From Saprospiraceae bacterium (lineage in GTDB: Bacteria > Bacteroidota > Bacteroidia > Chitinophagales > Saprospiraceae): 64,000 nt of DNA. This document shows positions 54,269 through 63,177 of this stretch, one piece after another. Every line of letters starts with the position of its first letter. The stretch's first letter is position 1. The stretch covers positions 124,001 through 188,000 of the forward strand of contig JAHDGF010000002.1 in NCBI GenBank assembly GCA_020627785.1, given 5' to 3'. Under the pieces are notes generated by a model. That model had not been told where the DNA came from. It saw only the letters and a program-made list of their open reading frames with translations, and made no database searches. A program made the translations under genes and the position numbers.

Positions 54269-54946
54269 ATGGACGTGATAGAGCATAGTTACATATCCAT
54301 AGAACTCCAAAACGAAACCCTCCAACTCCTACCAGAAAAAGCAATTTTCTGGCCAGCACAATCTACCTTGCTTTTGGCAGACCTTCATCTAGGTAAAGTG
54401 GCACACTTTCGTAAATCAGGAATTGCACTTCCTCCACAAGCGGAAGACAAAAATTGGCAGACTATTTCTCGATTGATGCATCGTTTAAAACCAAAAAAAG
54501 TCATCATACTCGGAGATTTATTTCACAGTGATTATAATGATCAATGGGAGAACTTTATTCTAATGACGGATAGATTTGCGCAAGCGGAATGGATACTCGT
54601 AAAAGGAAATCATGACACTCTTAGACAATCACATTATAATAGATCCAATCTCAGCATCAATGATTACGCTTTACCGATGGGACCCTTCTTGTTGACCCAC
54701 GAACCAGATGAAGTCGTCGAAGATCTATATACACTTTGCGGACATATACACCCGGGCTTACGCCTAGTCGGACCAGCTCGACAATCCATGCGAGTACCCT
54801 GTTTTTCATTTAGTGAAAGGGTAGGAATTCTGCCAGCTTTCGGAGTATTTACGGGCTTACACATTCTCCAACCTGAATTAACGGATCAACTGTATGTGGT
54901 TGCTGAAAACAAAGTTGTTGAAGTTCCATCAAAATTATTTGTTTGA
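54269..54946 (+). CDS. pdeM: Ligase-associated metallophosphoesterase
   Basis: The 225-residue calcineurin-type phosphoesterase has its metal motifs in order: LLADLHLGK, ILGDLFHSD, VKGNHD, and GHIHPG. Families of this kind lie beside the Lhr-like helicase and a ligase (ligase-associated DNA repair set). Here the next gene is that helicase, overlapped by four bases. Its substrate is unknown. Confidence 0.88.
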   Translation: MDVIEHSYISIELQNETLQLLPEKAIFWPAQSTLLLADLHLGKVAHFRKSGIALPPQAEDKNWQTISRLMHRLKPKKVIILGDLFHSDYNDQWENFILMTDRFAQAEWILVKGNHDTLRQSHYNRSNLSINDYALPMGPFLLTHEPDEVVEDLYTLCGHIHPGLRLVGPARQSMRVPCFSFSERVGILPAFGVFTGLHILQPELTDQLYVVAENKVVEVPSKLFV

Positions 54947-57387
54947 AAAATACGAAGGAATATATTGATGCAATAGAGTCTTGGTTCATTGAAAAAGAAT
55001 GGAAGGCTTTTCCATTTCAGAAGAAGGCATGGAAACATCAGCTCGAAGGATATAGCGGAATTGTCAACGCACCTACCGGAAGTGGAAAAACTTATTCAAC
55101 CCTGCTCCCTGTTCTTGCTCCTTACATTGAGTCAAAAAAGACACCAAAGGGATTACAATTAATTTGGGTTACGCCCATCCGAGCCTTGGCCAAAGAAATT
55201 AAACTTTCGGCAGAAAATGCAATTGAAGGATATGGACTCGATTGGAAAGTTGGAGTGAGAACCGGAGACACCAAGACTTCTGATCGACAAAAACAAATTA
55301 CTCACCCGCCTCAGATTTTAATTACCACTCCAGAAAGTCTGCACATTTTTCTGACCTCTAAAAAGTCAAAAAAGATATTTGATACTTGTAAAAATGTCGT
55401 CGTTGACGAATGGCACGAATTAATAGGTTCTAAGCGTGGGGTACAGACAGAACTATTTCTTTCATATCTGAAGTCGATCCATCCGGAATTAACGGTATGG
55501 GGTATAAGTGCAACTATTGGAAACCTAGAAGATGCCATGGATGTCTTACTTGGTCCCGGCGATCACGAAAAACGGGTCTTGATAAAGGCGAATATCAAAA
55601 AGAAAATAAAGGTTGAAACAATTCTGCCAGATGAGATCGAGCGATACCCGTGGTCTGGTCATCTTGGAATTGTATTATTACAGAAAGTGATTCCAATAAT
55701 CCAGAACTCTCAATCCACGTTAATATTTACCAATACCCGCGCACAATGTGAAATCTGGTATCAAAAATTATTGGAAGCCGAACCCTCCTTGGCAGGGATC
55801 ATGGCCATGCATCACGGTTCTATAAGTTCTGAAATAAGATCATGGGTTGAGGAAAATCTGTATGATGGAAAACTGAAGGCAGTTATCTGTACTTCGAGCT
55901 TAGATCTGGGGGTCGATTTTAGACCGGTGGAAACCATCATTCAAGTCGGCAGTCCCAAAGGAGTTTCAAGATTTATCCAACGAGCAGGAAGATCGGGACA
56001 CCGCCCAGGAGCTACTAGTAAAATATTTTTCCTGCCGACCAATACTTTAGAATTGATTGAATCAGCGGCACTCAGAAAGGCCATAAAGGAACACAGAATT
56101 GAAGACCGCATCCCCTTCATTCGTTCTTGGGATGTTTTGATTCAGTACATGATGACCAGAGCAGTCGGTGGCGGTTTCAAAGAGAAAGAACTGTATGCTG
56201 AAGTAACCAAGACCTTTGCCTATGAATCTGTTGATCGCGAAGAATGGAGACAACTGCTACATTATTTACTTCATGGTAGTCAGTCGCTGAAGGCTTACGA
56301 TGAGTATAATAAACTTGGGGTGACGGCAGATGGAACTTACTTGGTTAACAATAAAGGAGTTGCTCTAAAACATAGACTATCCATTGGGACCATCGTGAGT
56401 GATGCAATGTTGAAGGTTAAATTCGCTCGAGGCAAAAACATTGGTACTGTGGAAGAATGGTTCATTGCACAATTTGCACCAGGAGATACGTTTTGGTTTG
56501 CTGGACAAGCCCTTGAGTTTGTGCGAATGAAAGACGGGGTAGTTCAAGTCAAAAAGTCTCAAAAGAAAACTGGTAAAATTCCATCCTACATGGGTGGACG
56601 ATTATCATTTAGTTCGCAGATGGCAGAGGTTCTCAGGGACAAGATATATGAGTATAAGGAGGGAACGATTAAAGATCCCGAGATGAAAAAACTACTGCCT
56701 CTTTTCGACCTGCAAGAGGAATATTCTCGGATGCCTTCAGCTGAAGAATTTTTGATTGAATATTTTCATAGTAAGGAAGGTTATCATTTAATTATGTATC
56801 CATTCGAAGGTCGGAACGTGCATGAAGGAATGGCTGCCTTGATTGGCCAACGTATTTCTCGTATGTTGCCGATAAGTTTTAGCATCGCTTATAATGATTT
56901 TGGTTTTGAGTTATTGTCTGATAAGAAATTAGATGTCAAAGAAATCATCAGTAATGAATTATTTGATCAAAAGAATTTGGACCAGGACATACAGCAGACC
57001 ATCAATGCCGTCGAAATAGCGCGCCGAAAGTTTAGAGACATTGCCATGATTAGTGGATTGGTTTTTACGGGCTACCCTGGCAAGGAAAAAAGAGATAGAC
57101 ATTTACGGACAAGTACGCGATTACTTTTCGATGTTTTTCAGGAATACGAACCAGACAATTTACTTTTTCAACAGACCTTTGAAGAGGTTTTATCTTTTCA
57201 GATGGAAGAAATGAGGATTCGCTCTGCACTTCAGAAAATTCAAAAGCAAAAGATATTTATAAGTTTTCCTGAAAAATATACCCCGCTTTCATTTCCGATC
57301 ATGGTCGACAGGCTCAGAGAAAAGATGTCTTCAGAAACACTTTTGGATAGGATAGAAAAAATGAAAAGAGAATTAATCGCAGATTAA
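54943..57387 (+). CDS. Ligase-associated Lhr-type DEXH helicase, TTG start
   Basis: The 814-residue SF2 helicase opens with TTG overlapping the pdeM stop (TTGA). Motifs: FPFQKKAWKHQLEG (Q-like), Walker A NAPTGSGKT near residue 38, DEWHE near 150, SATIGN, TNTRAQCE and QRAGRSGHRPGATS. A winged-helix and Lhr-type C-domain follow to about residue 800. It acts on DNA repair intermediates with a phosphoesterase, a ligase and an exonuclease in related gene sets; those last two genes are not here. It converges with the next gene, with four bases of overlap. Confidence 0.92.
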   Translation: MKNTKEYIDAIESWFIEKEWKAFPFQKKAWKHQLEGYSGIVNAPTGSGKTYSTLLPVLAPYIESKKTPKGLQLIWVTPIRALAKEIKLSAENAIEGYGLDWKVGVRTGDTKTSDRQKQITHPPQILITTPESLHIFLTSKKSKKIFDTCKNVVVDEWHELIGSKRGVQTELFLSYLKSIHPELTVWGISATIGNLEDAMDVLLGPGDHEKRVLIKANIKKKIKVETILPDEIERYPWSGHLGIVLLQKVIPIIQNSQSTLIFTNTRAQCEIWYQKLLEAEPSLAGIMAMHHGSISSEIRSWVEENLYDGKLKAVICTSSLDLGVDFRPVETIIQVGSPKGVSRFIQRAGRSGHRPGATSKIFFLPTNTLELIESAALRKAIKEHRIEDRIPFIRSWDVLIQYMMTRAVGGGFKEKELYAEVTKTFAYESVDREEWRQLLHYLLHGSQSLKAYDEYNKLGVTADGTYLVNNKGVALKHRLSIGTIVSDAMLKVKFARGKNIGTVEEWFIAQFAPGDTFWFAGQALEFVRMKDGVVQVKKSQKKTGKIPSYMGGRLSFSSQMAEVLRDKIYEYKEGTIKDPEMKKLLPLFDLQEEYSRMPSAEEFLIEYFHSKEGYHLIMYPFEGRNVHEGMAALIGQRISRMLPISFSIAYNDFGFELLSDKKLDVKEIISNELFDQKNLDQDIQQTINAVEIARRKFRDIAMISGLVFTGYPGKEKRDRHLRTSTRLLFDVFQEYEPDNLLFQQTFEEVLSFQMEEMRIRSALQKIQKQKIFISFPEKYTPLSFPIMVDRLREKMSSETLLDRIEKMKRELIAD

Positions 57388-60300
57388 AAATCTTTTCCAA
57401 GTGAAAGATAGAATTTTGGATCTTGGAATTCGCGGGTTTCAATTCCCCAAGCATAATCAAGCTTAACAAAGTAACCGAGGATAGTTGTCCTAAGTCCTGT
57501 GCCTACTCCCATTACTAACGGATCTCTATAGTACCTTACGTTTAGTACAACGACTGGTGGATTTTCAAGTGTAGCATTATTTACAGGGTTATCTTCAGCA
57601 AATGGAGTACTGCCATGCCAAGCCATTCCTGCATCAAAAAATCCAGTCAGTTGTAAGTCTCGTAAAAAACTAACTCTTACATTCTTAACACCTAACATTT
57701 TTAGTAACGGCACTCTTAATTCTGCATTTGCTAATACAAATTTACTCCCGTTTCTTATGTTGTAATCAAAACCCCTTAAGTGTGGAGCAAGTGCTTTATA
57801 TGAAAAATCAACATTGCCAGGAATAGGAATGTTATCATTGAACCTGCTACCTAAGGCACCTTCCATGCCTCCTAAATAGTAGAGCATTTTCTTTGAGCCA
57901 AACGAAGCAGCTCCCGCGGTTCTTAATGCCAATACAGCATGTCTTAAAATAGGAACATAGTACCTTGCGTCAAACCCTGCAATCGTTGTAAAGCCATTAC
58001 TTAAAGAGAACTCAAATCCATCGGTTACCTGAAGATCAAACTCGTTAATGGCCTCCAAATATGCTTTTGCTCGACCTCCATTTTTAATGTTCAATCCAAC
58101 ATCGTAACTGTTGTCAAAAATATATTCTAGCTTAAGAGTCAATCTTTTTTCTCGGTCCTGATCTTGATTTAAAGTAGCAAGATCCGATGCCAATGACAGA
58201 TATCGATCAAATCTCAAACTTCCAGTTAAGCTCAATGATCGATATACATCAAAAGGATATTTTATCCGATAAAGACCTAATATCGCATTTCTTCTATTTC
58301 TTAAGATTGGAAGAAAATCAGCCTGAACAATCGTTGTTTCTGCTTTCCGGTATAAAGCATACCGATGATCAAGTAATCGTTTATTATTGTCAAAGATTGC
58401 ATAGACTTCAGAACCATTGAAACTGGTCGGAATTCTTAGCCCTAGCTGAATTTTATAGTCTTCAAAAATATCTTTAATATCTGACTTAAATAAAAGCCCT
58501 AATGGTTGAGCAGTTAATTCTTCCTCAGATTCCGAATAGCTTTCTAAGCCTTCAAAAAGTACTCCATTATCAAGCTTAGATTTAATGTCAAACCATCGAA
58601 ATTGTAATCTTGCGGCGTTGGATCGCATGGGTGAAAACTTAATCACCCGCTTGCCATCATGAACAGCCTCAGAGAAGTAATTTGAAAAATATTTATCAAA
58701 TCCTTGCCTTGCTGTAACGTCTATTTCATCGGAGTTTTCATTGATGTTTTCCAATACTTTCGGATCTTCAAATTCACTTTGGAATTTATATCCAGGAAGG
58801 ACTTCTTCAGATTCTTTGACGATGACGATTGGGGAATCACTATTGTTGTTTGAATCAAATTTACTCTTTGGAGCGCCATCCAGAGACTCATCAAAGTTTA
58901 ACTTGTCTTTGACTAAATAGTGTTTTTGATTTTTGAACTGATGGAATAAATAAGTCTCATTCTTTTCAGCTCCTGCATGTTCTTGTATGTTTCTATCATA
59001 GTCACTATTCAGTCTAGCTTCTCCATCGATTAAAACATATCTTTGGTTCAATCCACCTTCTTGGCTTAGATACAAAAATGTTTCATCTTCAATATGCTGT
59101 GCAGCTCTTTCTGAGACATCGGGTGTTTTGGTAATTCTTTCAAGTTTGAGATCTTTGGGATTTTTTAAGGACATGAAAAATAAATCCATATTACCTAAAG
59201 GTAGTATGGTATCCAGTTTTTGTTTTTTTAACTCAAGGTTGTTTCTATTGGAAGAAAACAAAACACCCACATCTCCTTTATATTCACAGATACTTGCATC
59301 AAGGTCATCATAAAAATCTTCAGTTAATTTTTTTGTCGATCGGCTTTTTACTCCGAATGAAAATAAATCTGAGAATCCATCTACAGAACCATTAATCAAG
59401 AAGTTCTCTCCGTCTATATAGTCAAAAGAATATATGCGCTGATAATTTTCTGGGAATGTAGTTTCTTTTACCTCTCCGTCTACAACATCAATTTCTCGTA
59501 AATAAATTATATCCTGTTGCTCATAAATTATCGACAAATATCTTCCTGTCGGATGCCAGGCAAGTAAAGGATAATTGTAGTCTGTTTCTTGGAATATATT
59601 TTTGGTCCCGTTTTTAAATATTTGACGCGACGCTCTTGTTATTAAATCTAAAATGAAAATCTTATACTTTCCTTTGTCATTTTGAACATAGGCCAAATAT
59701 TCACCTTTGCTATCTAGTTCTAATGATGTATAAGGAAGGTTGCGCTTATTCTTTAATGGTATAATTTCCATATCAGAGATTGGTTCACCTTCATCGTCAT
59801 AATCTATGTTAAATCCCGCCTTGTAGTATTCAGTCCAATCTGATTTAACCTGTTCAAAACTTACACCTAAAATGTAGTAAAAACTTTCTTCAAGTTTTCT
59901 GTTTATTCTGGTTAGGTATACAAGATTTGCAATATTGGAAGCACCGTACATCTGTTCAAGGTAGTACCACATACTGTGACCGGCAATCTCAGGAAAGTCA
60001 TCCGCCAATTTTTCAAAGTCAAGATATTTTTTGGGCTTGAATTTTATAACGTCCTTCAACTGGTCTTCGATTTGATAATCCCAGGTGCTTCCCGCATATG
60101 AAATTAAACCTGACTTAAACCATTGCGGAAGGTGTAAAAGAATGGCATTTTGAACTTGCTCTTGAAAATTTGAGCCGTAGAGGATGGAATTAATATAGAC
60201 TCCTGCAATTCCTTTTCTTATCTGCTTTCGCAAATTTTGATGATCACCATCAAAATAAACGAACATTTTATTTCCGACAACCTTGGTCTGATCTGTAATG

Positions 60301-60632
60301 GAGTGAAAAGAGTCCTCATTGCCTAAATTACTTTGCTTTAGATCCGCTAAATCTTTATAAACAATGATCTCAAGTTTCTTATTAATTCTGTGTTCGAGAA
60401 TTCTCTGAATTTCATCATGATCCAACTCTGCTAACTGTACCGAAGCTTGGCCAATATTTCTTGATTTCCCGTACCAGTAGGTTATAAAGTTTTCTGTTTC
60501 ATATTTATCCCATTGGTCGAAATCATCGTGATATTGCACCCGATTTTTACCGAACTTGGTGTTTATACTCTGCGTCAGAGCTGGGTAAGTAAAGCCTAAT
60601 AGTATAAATATTTGTAGAACTAAAAACCTCAT
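57384..60632 (-). CDS. Large exported propeller and outer-membrane-barrel protein
   Basis: The 1,082-residue protein has a signal peptide (MRFLVLQIFILLGFTYPALTQ), an N-terminal peptidase-MA-like domain (about 40-270; LPQWFKSGLISYAG stands where HEx(x)H helices lie in active relatives, so no zinc site), TolB/WD-type propeller strands (about 290-560), and a C-terminal surface-antigen/Omp85-like barrel (about 700-1082, ending KFYLSLGKDF). Similar proteins in the phylum are annotated as translocation protein TolB. It may help assemble or degrade surface proteins, but function is unproven. One iterated 12-mer lies inside (copy 9). Confidence 0.82.
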   Translation of the reverse strand: MRFLVLQIFILLGFTYPALTQSINTKFGKNRVQYHDDFDQWDKYETENFITYWYGKSRNIGQASVQLAELDHDEIQRILEHRINKKLEIIVYKDLADLKQSNLGNEDSFHSITDQTKVVGNKMFVYFDGDHQNLRKQIRKGIAGVYINSILYGSNFQEQVQNAILLHLPQWFKSGLISYAGSTWDYQIEDQLKDVIKFKPKKYLDFEKLADDFPEIAGHSMWYYLEQMYGASNIANLVYLTRINRKLEESFYYILGVSFEQVKSDWTEYYKAGFNIDYDDEGEPISDMEIIPLKNKRNLPYTSLELDSKGEYLAYVQNDKGKYKIFILDLITRASRQIFKNGTKNIFQETDYNYPLLAWHPTGRYLSIIYEQQDIIYLREIDVVDGEVKETTFPENYQRIYSFDYIDGENFLINGSVDGFSDLFSFGVKSRSTKKLTEDFYDDLDASICEYKGDVGVLFSSNRNNLELKKQKLDTILPLGNMDLFFMSLKNPKDLKLERITKTPDVSERAAQHIEDETFLYLSQEGGLNQRYVLIDGEARLNSDYDRNIQEHAGAEKNETYLFHQFKNQKHYLVKDKLNFDESLDGAPKSKFDSNNNSDSPIVIVKESEEVLPGYKFQSEFEDPKVLENINENSDEIDVTARQGFDKYFSNYFSEAVHDGKRVIKFSPMRSNAARLQFRWFDIKSKLDNGVLFEGLESYSESEEELTAQPLGLLFKSDIKDIFEDYKIQLGLRIPTSFNGSEVYAIFDNNKRLLDHRYALYRKAETTIVQADFLPILRNRRNAILGLYRIKYPFDVYRSLSLTGSLRFDRYLSLASDLATLNQDQDREKRLTLKLEYIFDNSYDVGLNIKNGGRAKAYLEAINEFDLQVTDGFEFSLSNGFTTIAGFDARYYVPILRHAVLALRTAGAASFGSKKMLYYLGGMEGALGSRFNDNIPIPGNVDFSYKALAPHLRGFDYNIRNGSKFVLANAELRVPLLKMLGVKNVRVSFLRDLQLTGFFDAGMAWHGSTPFAEDNPVNNATLENPPVVVLNVRYYRDPLVMGVGTGLRTTILGYFVKLDYAWGIETREFQDPKFYLSLGKDF
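60224..60235 (+). repeat. Iterated 12-mer, copy 9
   Basis: Inside the gene above; on the coding strand it reads TTG CGA AAG (Leu-Arg-Lys). Confidence 0.8.
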
Positions 60633-60684
60633 GAGTATTATCTCTCTTTTAAAGATAGTAATTTAGCGAACTAAATGGTTTGAG

Positions 60685-61320
60685 ATGCAGGTCGCAGTAT
60701 TTACATTTAACGCGTTTTCGGAGAATACCTATGTATTATTTGATGATTCTAAGGAATGCGTAATTATTGATCCAGGGTGCAATAGCTCTGAAGAAGAACG
60801 TTTATTGATTGATTTTATTGAGTCAAAAGCTTTGATTCCAGTAAAGTTGGTTAACACACATTGTCATATTGATCATGTTCTTGGGAATAAGTTTATTGCT
60901 GATAAGTATAATCTTCCCTTAGTCGCGCACGAGATAGAGAAGGTAGTTTTACAAGCAGCTAGAGTATCAGCAGATATTTATCGGATCAGTTATAGTGACA
61001 GTCCAGAAATTCAAGAATTCATTTCCGAGGGAGAAAAATTATCTTTTGGTAATTCTGAACTAGAAGTTTTATTCACACCAGGTCATTCTCCTGGGAGTGT
61101 TTCATTTTTCCACAAAGGGAGTAACCAATTGATTGCAGGTGATGTCCTATTCCAAGGAAGCATCGGCCGTACGGATCTTCCAGGTGGTGATTATGATACC
61201 TTAATCCGTTCCATCAAAGAAAAGTTATTTCCTTTAGGTGATGAAGTAATTGTATACTCCGGACACGGTCCATCAACAACCATCGGAAATGAAAAAAGAA
61301 CCAACCCATTTTTGCAATGA
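60685..61320 (+). CDS. Metallo-beta-lactamase-fold hydrolase (glyoxalase II-like)
   Basis: The 211-residue protein has the metal-binding THCHIDH (H59, H61, D63, H64), GHSPGSVSF with the third His, GDVLFQGSIGRTDLPGG and the final GHGPSTTIGNE. It resembles the YcbL/glyoxalase II group that cleaves thioesters. It overlaps the next gene by four bases (ATGA). Confidence 0.92.
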   Translation: MQVAVFTFNAFSENTYVLFDDSKECVIIDPGCNSSEEERLLIDFIESKALIPVKLVNTHCHIDHVLGNKFIADKYNLPLVAHEIEKVVLQAARVSADIYRISYSDSPEIQEFISEGEKLSFGNSELEVLFTPGHSPGSVSFFHKGSNQLIAGDVLFQGSIGRTDLPGGDYDTLIRSIKEKLFPLGDEVIVYSGHGPSTTIGNEKRTNPFLQ

Positions 61321-61868
61321 CGAAGAGAGAAGTATTAGCTAGATCAGTTCAGAACTTGACAGACGCCAGATATTTTGCTGCGTGGATGGTGAGATATATG
61401 AGCTTTGATTTAAAACGCGACAGCATTAATTTTATAGGTGCTAAAAACGTTACAGAAATTATTGATTGGTTGGCTGGACCACTTTTCATTGGCGATTTTT
61501 CTGGACACGATGATCTTGAATTTATTCAGGAAACTTCCACGGAATTGAAGCTATCTGGAGTAATTATAGATGATAAATTATTAGCAGAGGAATTATCGAA
61601 AACGATGGATCATGTCTTTTATGAAACAAATAAATTTGAACTCATAAGGGACACAAAGATTATCGTTATCTGCAAGCATGAACATCAACAAGTATATCGT
61701 GAGTCTGGTCATCAAGTATATTTGCATGGAAATGCGCTGCCCATAAATTTAATTGAAGCGCTCCCAACGGAGGTGTGTATGTGTTTAGAGGGAGGAGAAG
61801 AAATTAAAACTGGGCTAAAGAGTTTTGATCAATTAGATGAGATATTCGAAGTTTTAGCAGAGGAGTAG
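61317..61868 (+). CDS. TrpF-like barrel protein of unknown role
   Basis: The 183-residue protein begins with RSVQNLTDARYFAAWMVRYMSF, which echoes the NLTDARYxAxxG...LGF opening of phosphoribosylanthranilate isomerase (TrpF). The catalytic Cys of TrpF (KICG) is absent here, and no other trp gene is nearby. It likely represents a Bacteroidota side-family of the beta/alpha barrel rather than a working isomerase. It is coupled to the hydrolase gene by ATGA and overlaps the convergent DUF2752 gene by 40 bases. Confidence 0.65.
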   Translation: MTKREVLARSVQNLTDARYFAAWMVRYMSFDLKRDSINFIGAKNVTEIIDWLAGPLFIGDFSGHDDLEFIQETSTELKLSGVIIDDKLLAEELSKTMDHVFYETNKFELIRDTKIIVICKHEHQQVYRESGHQVYLHGNALPINLIEALPTEVCMCLEGGEEIKTGLKSFDQLDEIFEVLAEE

Positions 61869-62161
61869 TTTCTGAACTTCTTGAGGTCGCTAAAAAACCA
61901 CATGGCCCAGATAAAGGCTAGTAATGGAAAAACAATCAAGACCAAAACATTGTAATCCGTAGCGTTATCAAATTCAAAATGAATCATACGCATCATAGCC
62001 CTGGTCATGCCACAAGCAAAACAATTCTGATCAAAAAGTAAAACGGAAAGACAGGTGTCTTGACTTCCATCAAAGAAGTCAACGGGGAGGATATAAAGAA
62101 AAATAGGAATGAGAACATAAGCTACTAATTTTAAGGCTAAAAAAAGTCGCTTGATTCCCAT
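61829..62161 (-). CDS. DUF2752 membrane protein
   Basis: The 110-residue protein has the family core CFACGMTRAMMRMIHFEFDNATDYN (CxxCGMTRA) flanked by membrane helices (LFLALKLVAYVLIPIFLYIL, VLIVFPLLAFIWAMWFF). DUF2752 function is unknown. It overlaps the end of the TrpF-like gene on the opposite strand. The YqaE-like gene lies 17 bases upstream in the same direction, so they are probably one unit. Confidence 0.85.
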   Translation of the reverse strand: MGIKRLFLALKLVAYVLIPIFLYILPVDFFDGSQDTCLSVLLFDQNCFACGMTRAMMRMIHFEFDNATDYNVLVLIVFPLLAFIWAMWFFSDLKKFRNYSSAKTSNISSN

Positions 62162-62178
62162 TCCTATTGTATGTTAAT

Positions 62179-62598
62179 TTATCTATAGTATTTAGAGGCT
62201 ACTACAAAGGCGTGGATTACACCTGGAAGTCCGCAAAGTAATGTAAGGATTACATTTACCCAGAACTCTTTTCCTATATCATATAAAAGAGCTACAGCTA
62301 AAGGCGGAATGAAAAAGCATAAAACATAAATAAGAACCTTGTCTGGTTCTTCAGATCCGTTTCCTTGCGCTTTCTTAAGCTTGTTTTGTGCCATCTTGAA
62401 AACAACTTTCTGTCGTAAATTCAAGTTGGTCCCAGAAATTTCCTCGAAATCTCTTGCAGTCATATTAACTATTTGGTCAACAGTTAATTCTGAAAGCTCT
62501 GGTTGGTGCGTGTCGTTTACTGGAATGGCATAGGCAGTTGTTCCTACACATACAGCCATCATTAACGAAAATGCAATAGTCGTAAAGATTGACTTCAT
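62179..62598 (-). CDS. YqaE/Pmp3-family membrane protein with exported N-terminal extension
   Basis: The 139-residue protein has a signal peptide (MKSIFTTIAFSLMMAVCVGTTAYA), a polar stretch with QIVNMTARDFEEISG, then a Pmp3/YqaE core: YVLCFFIPPLAVALLYDIGKEFWVNVILTLLCGLPGVIHAFVV (about residues 91-133). Classical members are only about 50 residues, so the N-terminal half is an addition found in Bacteroidota. Pmp3 proteins affect membrane potential and stress tolerance. The partner DUF2752 gene lies just downstream. Confidence 0.85.
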   Translation of the reverse strand: MKSIFTTIAFSLMMAVCVGTTAYAIPVNDTHQPELSELTVDQIVNMTARDFEEISGTNLNLRQKVVFKMAQNKLKKAQGNGSEEPDKVLIYVLCFFIPPLAVALLYDIGKEFWVNVILTLLCGLPGVIHAFVVASKYYR

Positions 62599-62730
62599 AA
62601 TGATCAGTAGATTTTAAGTTTTTTGCTTACTCTTAGACTTTTCAGCTTCCGCCCCTTACTCTATCTAGGATTTTCAGGTTACTCCTCTAGTAAATATAGT
62701 TTGTATTGTCACAAGATAAATATCTTGAAA

Positions 62731-63177
62731 TCAACTTAACAATTTTTTGACAATATTAGATATTGTTTTGCCATCTGCTTGACCAGCTAGTTGCTTACTA
62801 GCCATCCCCATTACCTTTCCCATGTCTTTCATTCCTGCAGCACCGGTCTTTCCTATAATATCCTCTATTATAGGAGTGATTTCTTCGGCAGATAGTTGCG
62901 CAGGCAAATATTTTTCTATCACATCAATTTCTTCTTGTTCCACCTTTGCTAGGTCTTCTCTATCTTGTTTTACATAGATATCAAGAGATTCTTTACGTTG
63001 TTTAATTAACTTTTGAACCATTTTAATCTCCATTTCTTCAGTGACTTCGTTTCCTGTACCATCTGTTTTGGCTAATAAAAGGGCGTTTTTAACAGCTCTA
63101 ATTCCTCTCAGCGCTACCTGATTCTTTTCTTTCATAGCTGTCTTTAGATCAGCATTAATTTTTTCTTCTAAACTCAT
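62731..63177 (-). CDS. yqeY: YqeY/GatB-like protein
   Basis: The 148-residue protein begins MSLEEKINADLKTAMKEKNQVALRGIRAVKNALLLA and contains IEKYLPAQLSAEEI and the tRNA-amidotransferase-like C-terminal GMASKQLAGQADGKTISNIVKKLL, the YqeY family layout. The function is tied to tRNA-linked amidotransfer by homology to the GatB tail. It overlaps rsmA by four bases (ATGA), so it is downstream in the same unit. Confidence 0.93.
   Translation of the reverse strand: MSLEEKINADLKTAMKEKNQVALRGIRAVKNALLLAKTDGTGNEVTEEMEIKMVQKLIKQRKESLDIYVKQDREDLAKVEQEEIDVIEKYLPAQLSAEEITPIIEDIIGKTGAAGMKDMGKVMGMASKQLAGQADGKTISNIVKKLLS

Noticed and set aside
54269-57387. Phage or mobile defence island
   Set aside because: The helicase and phosphoesterase belong to a known repair set, and no integrase, repeats or att-like ends were seen.
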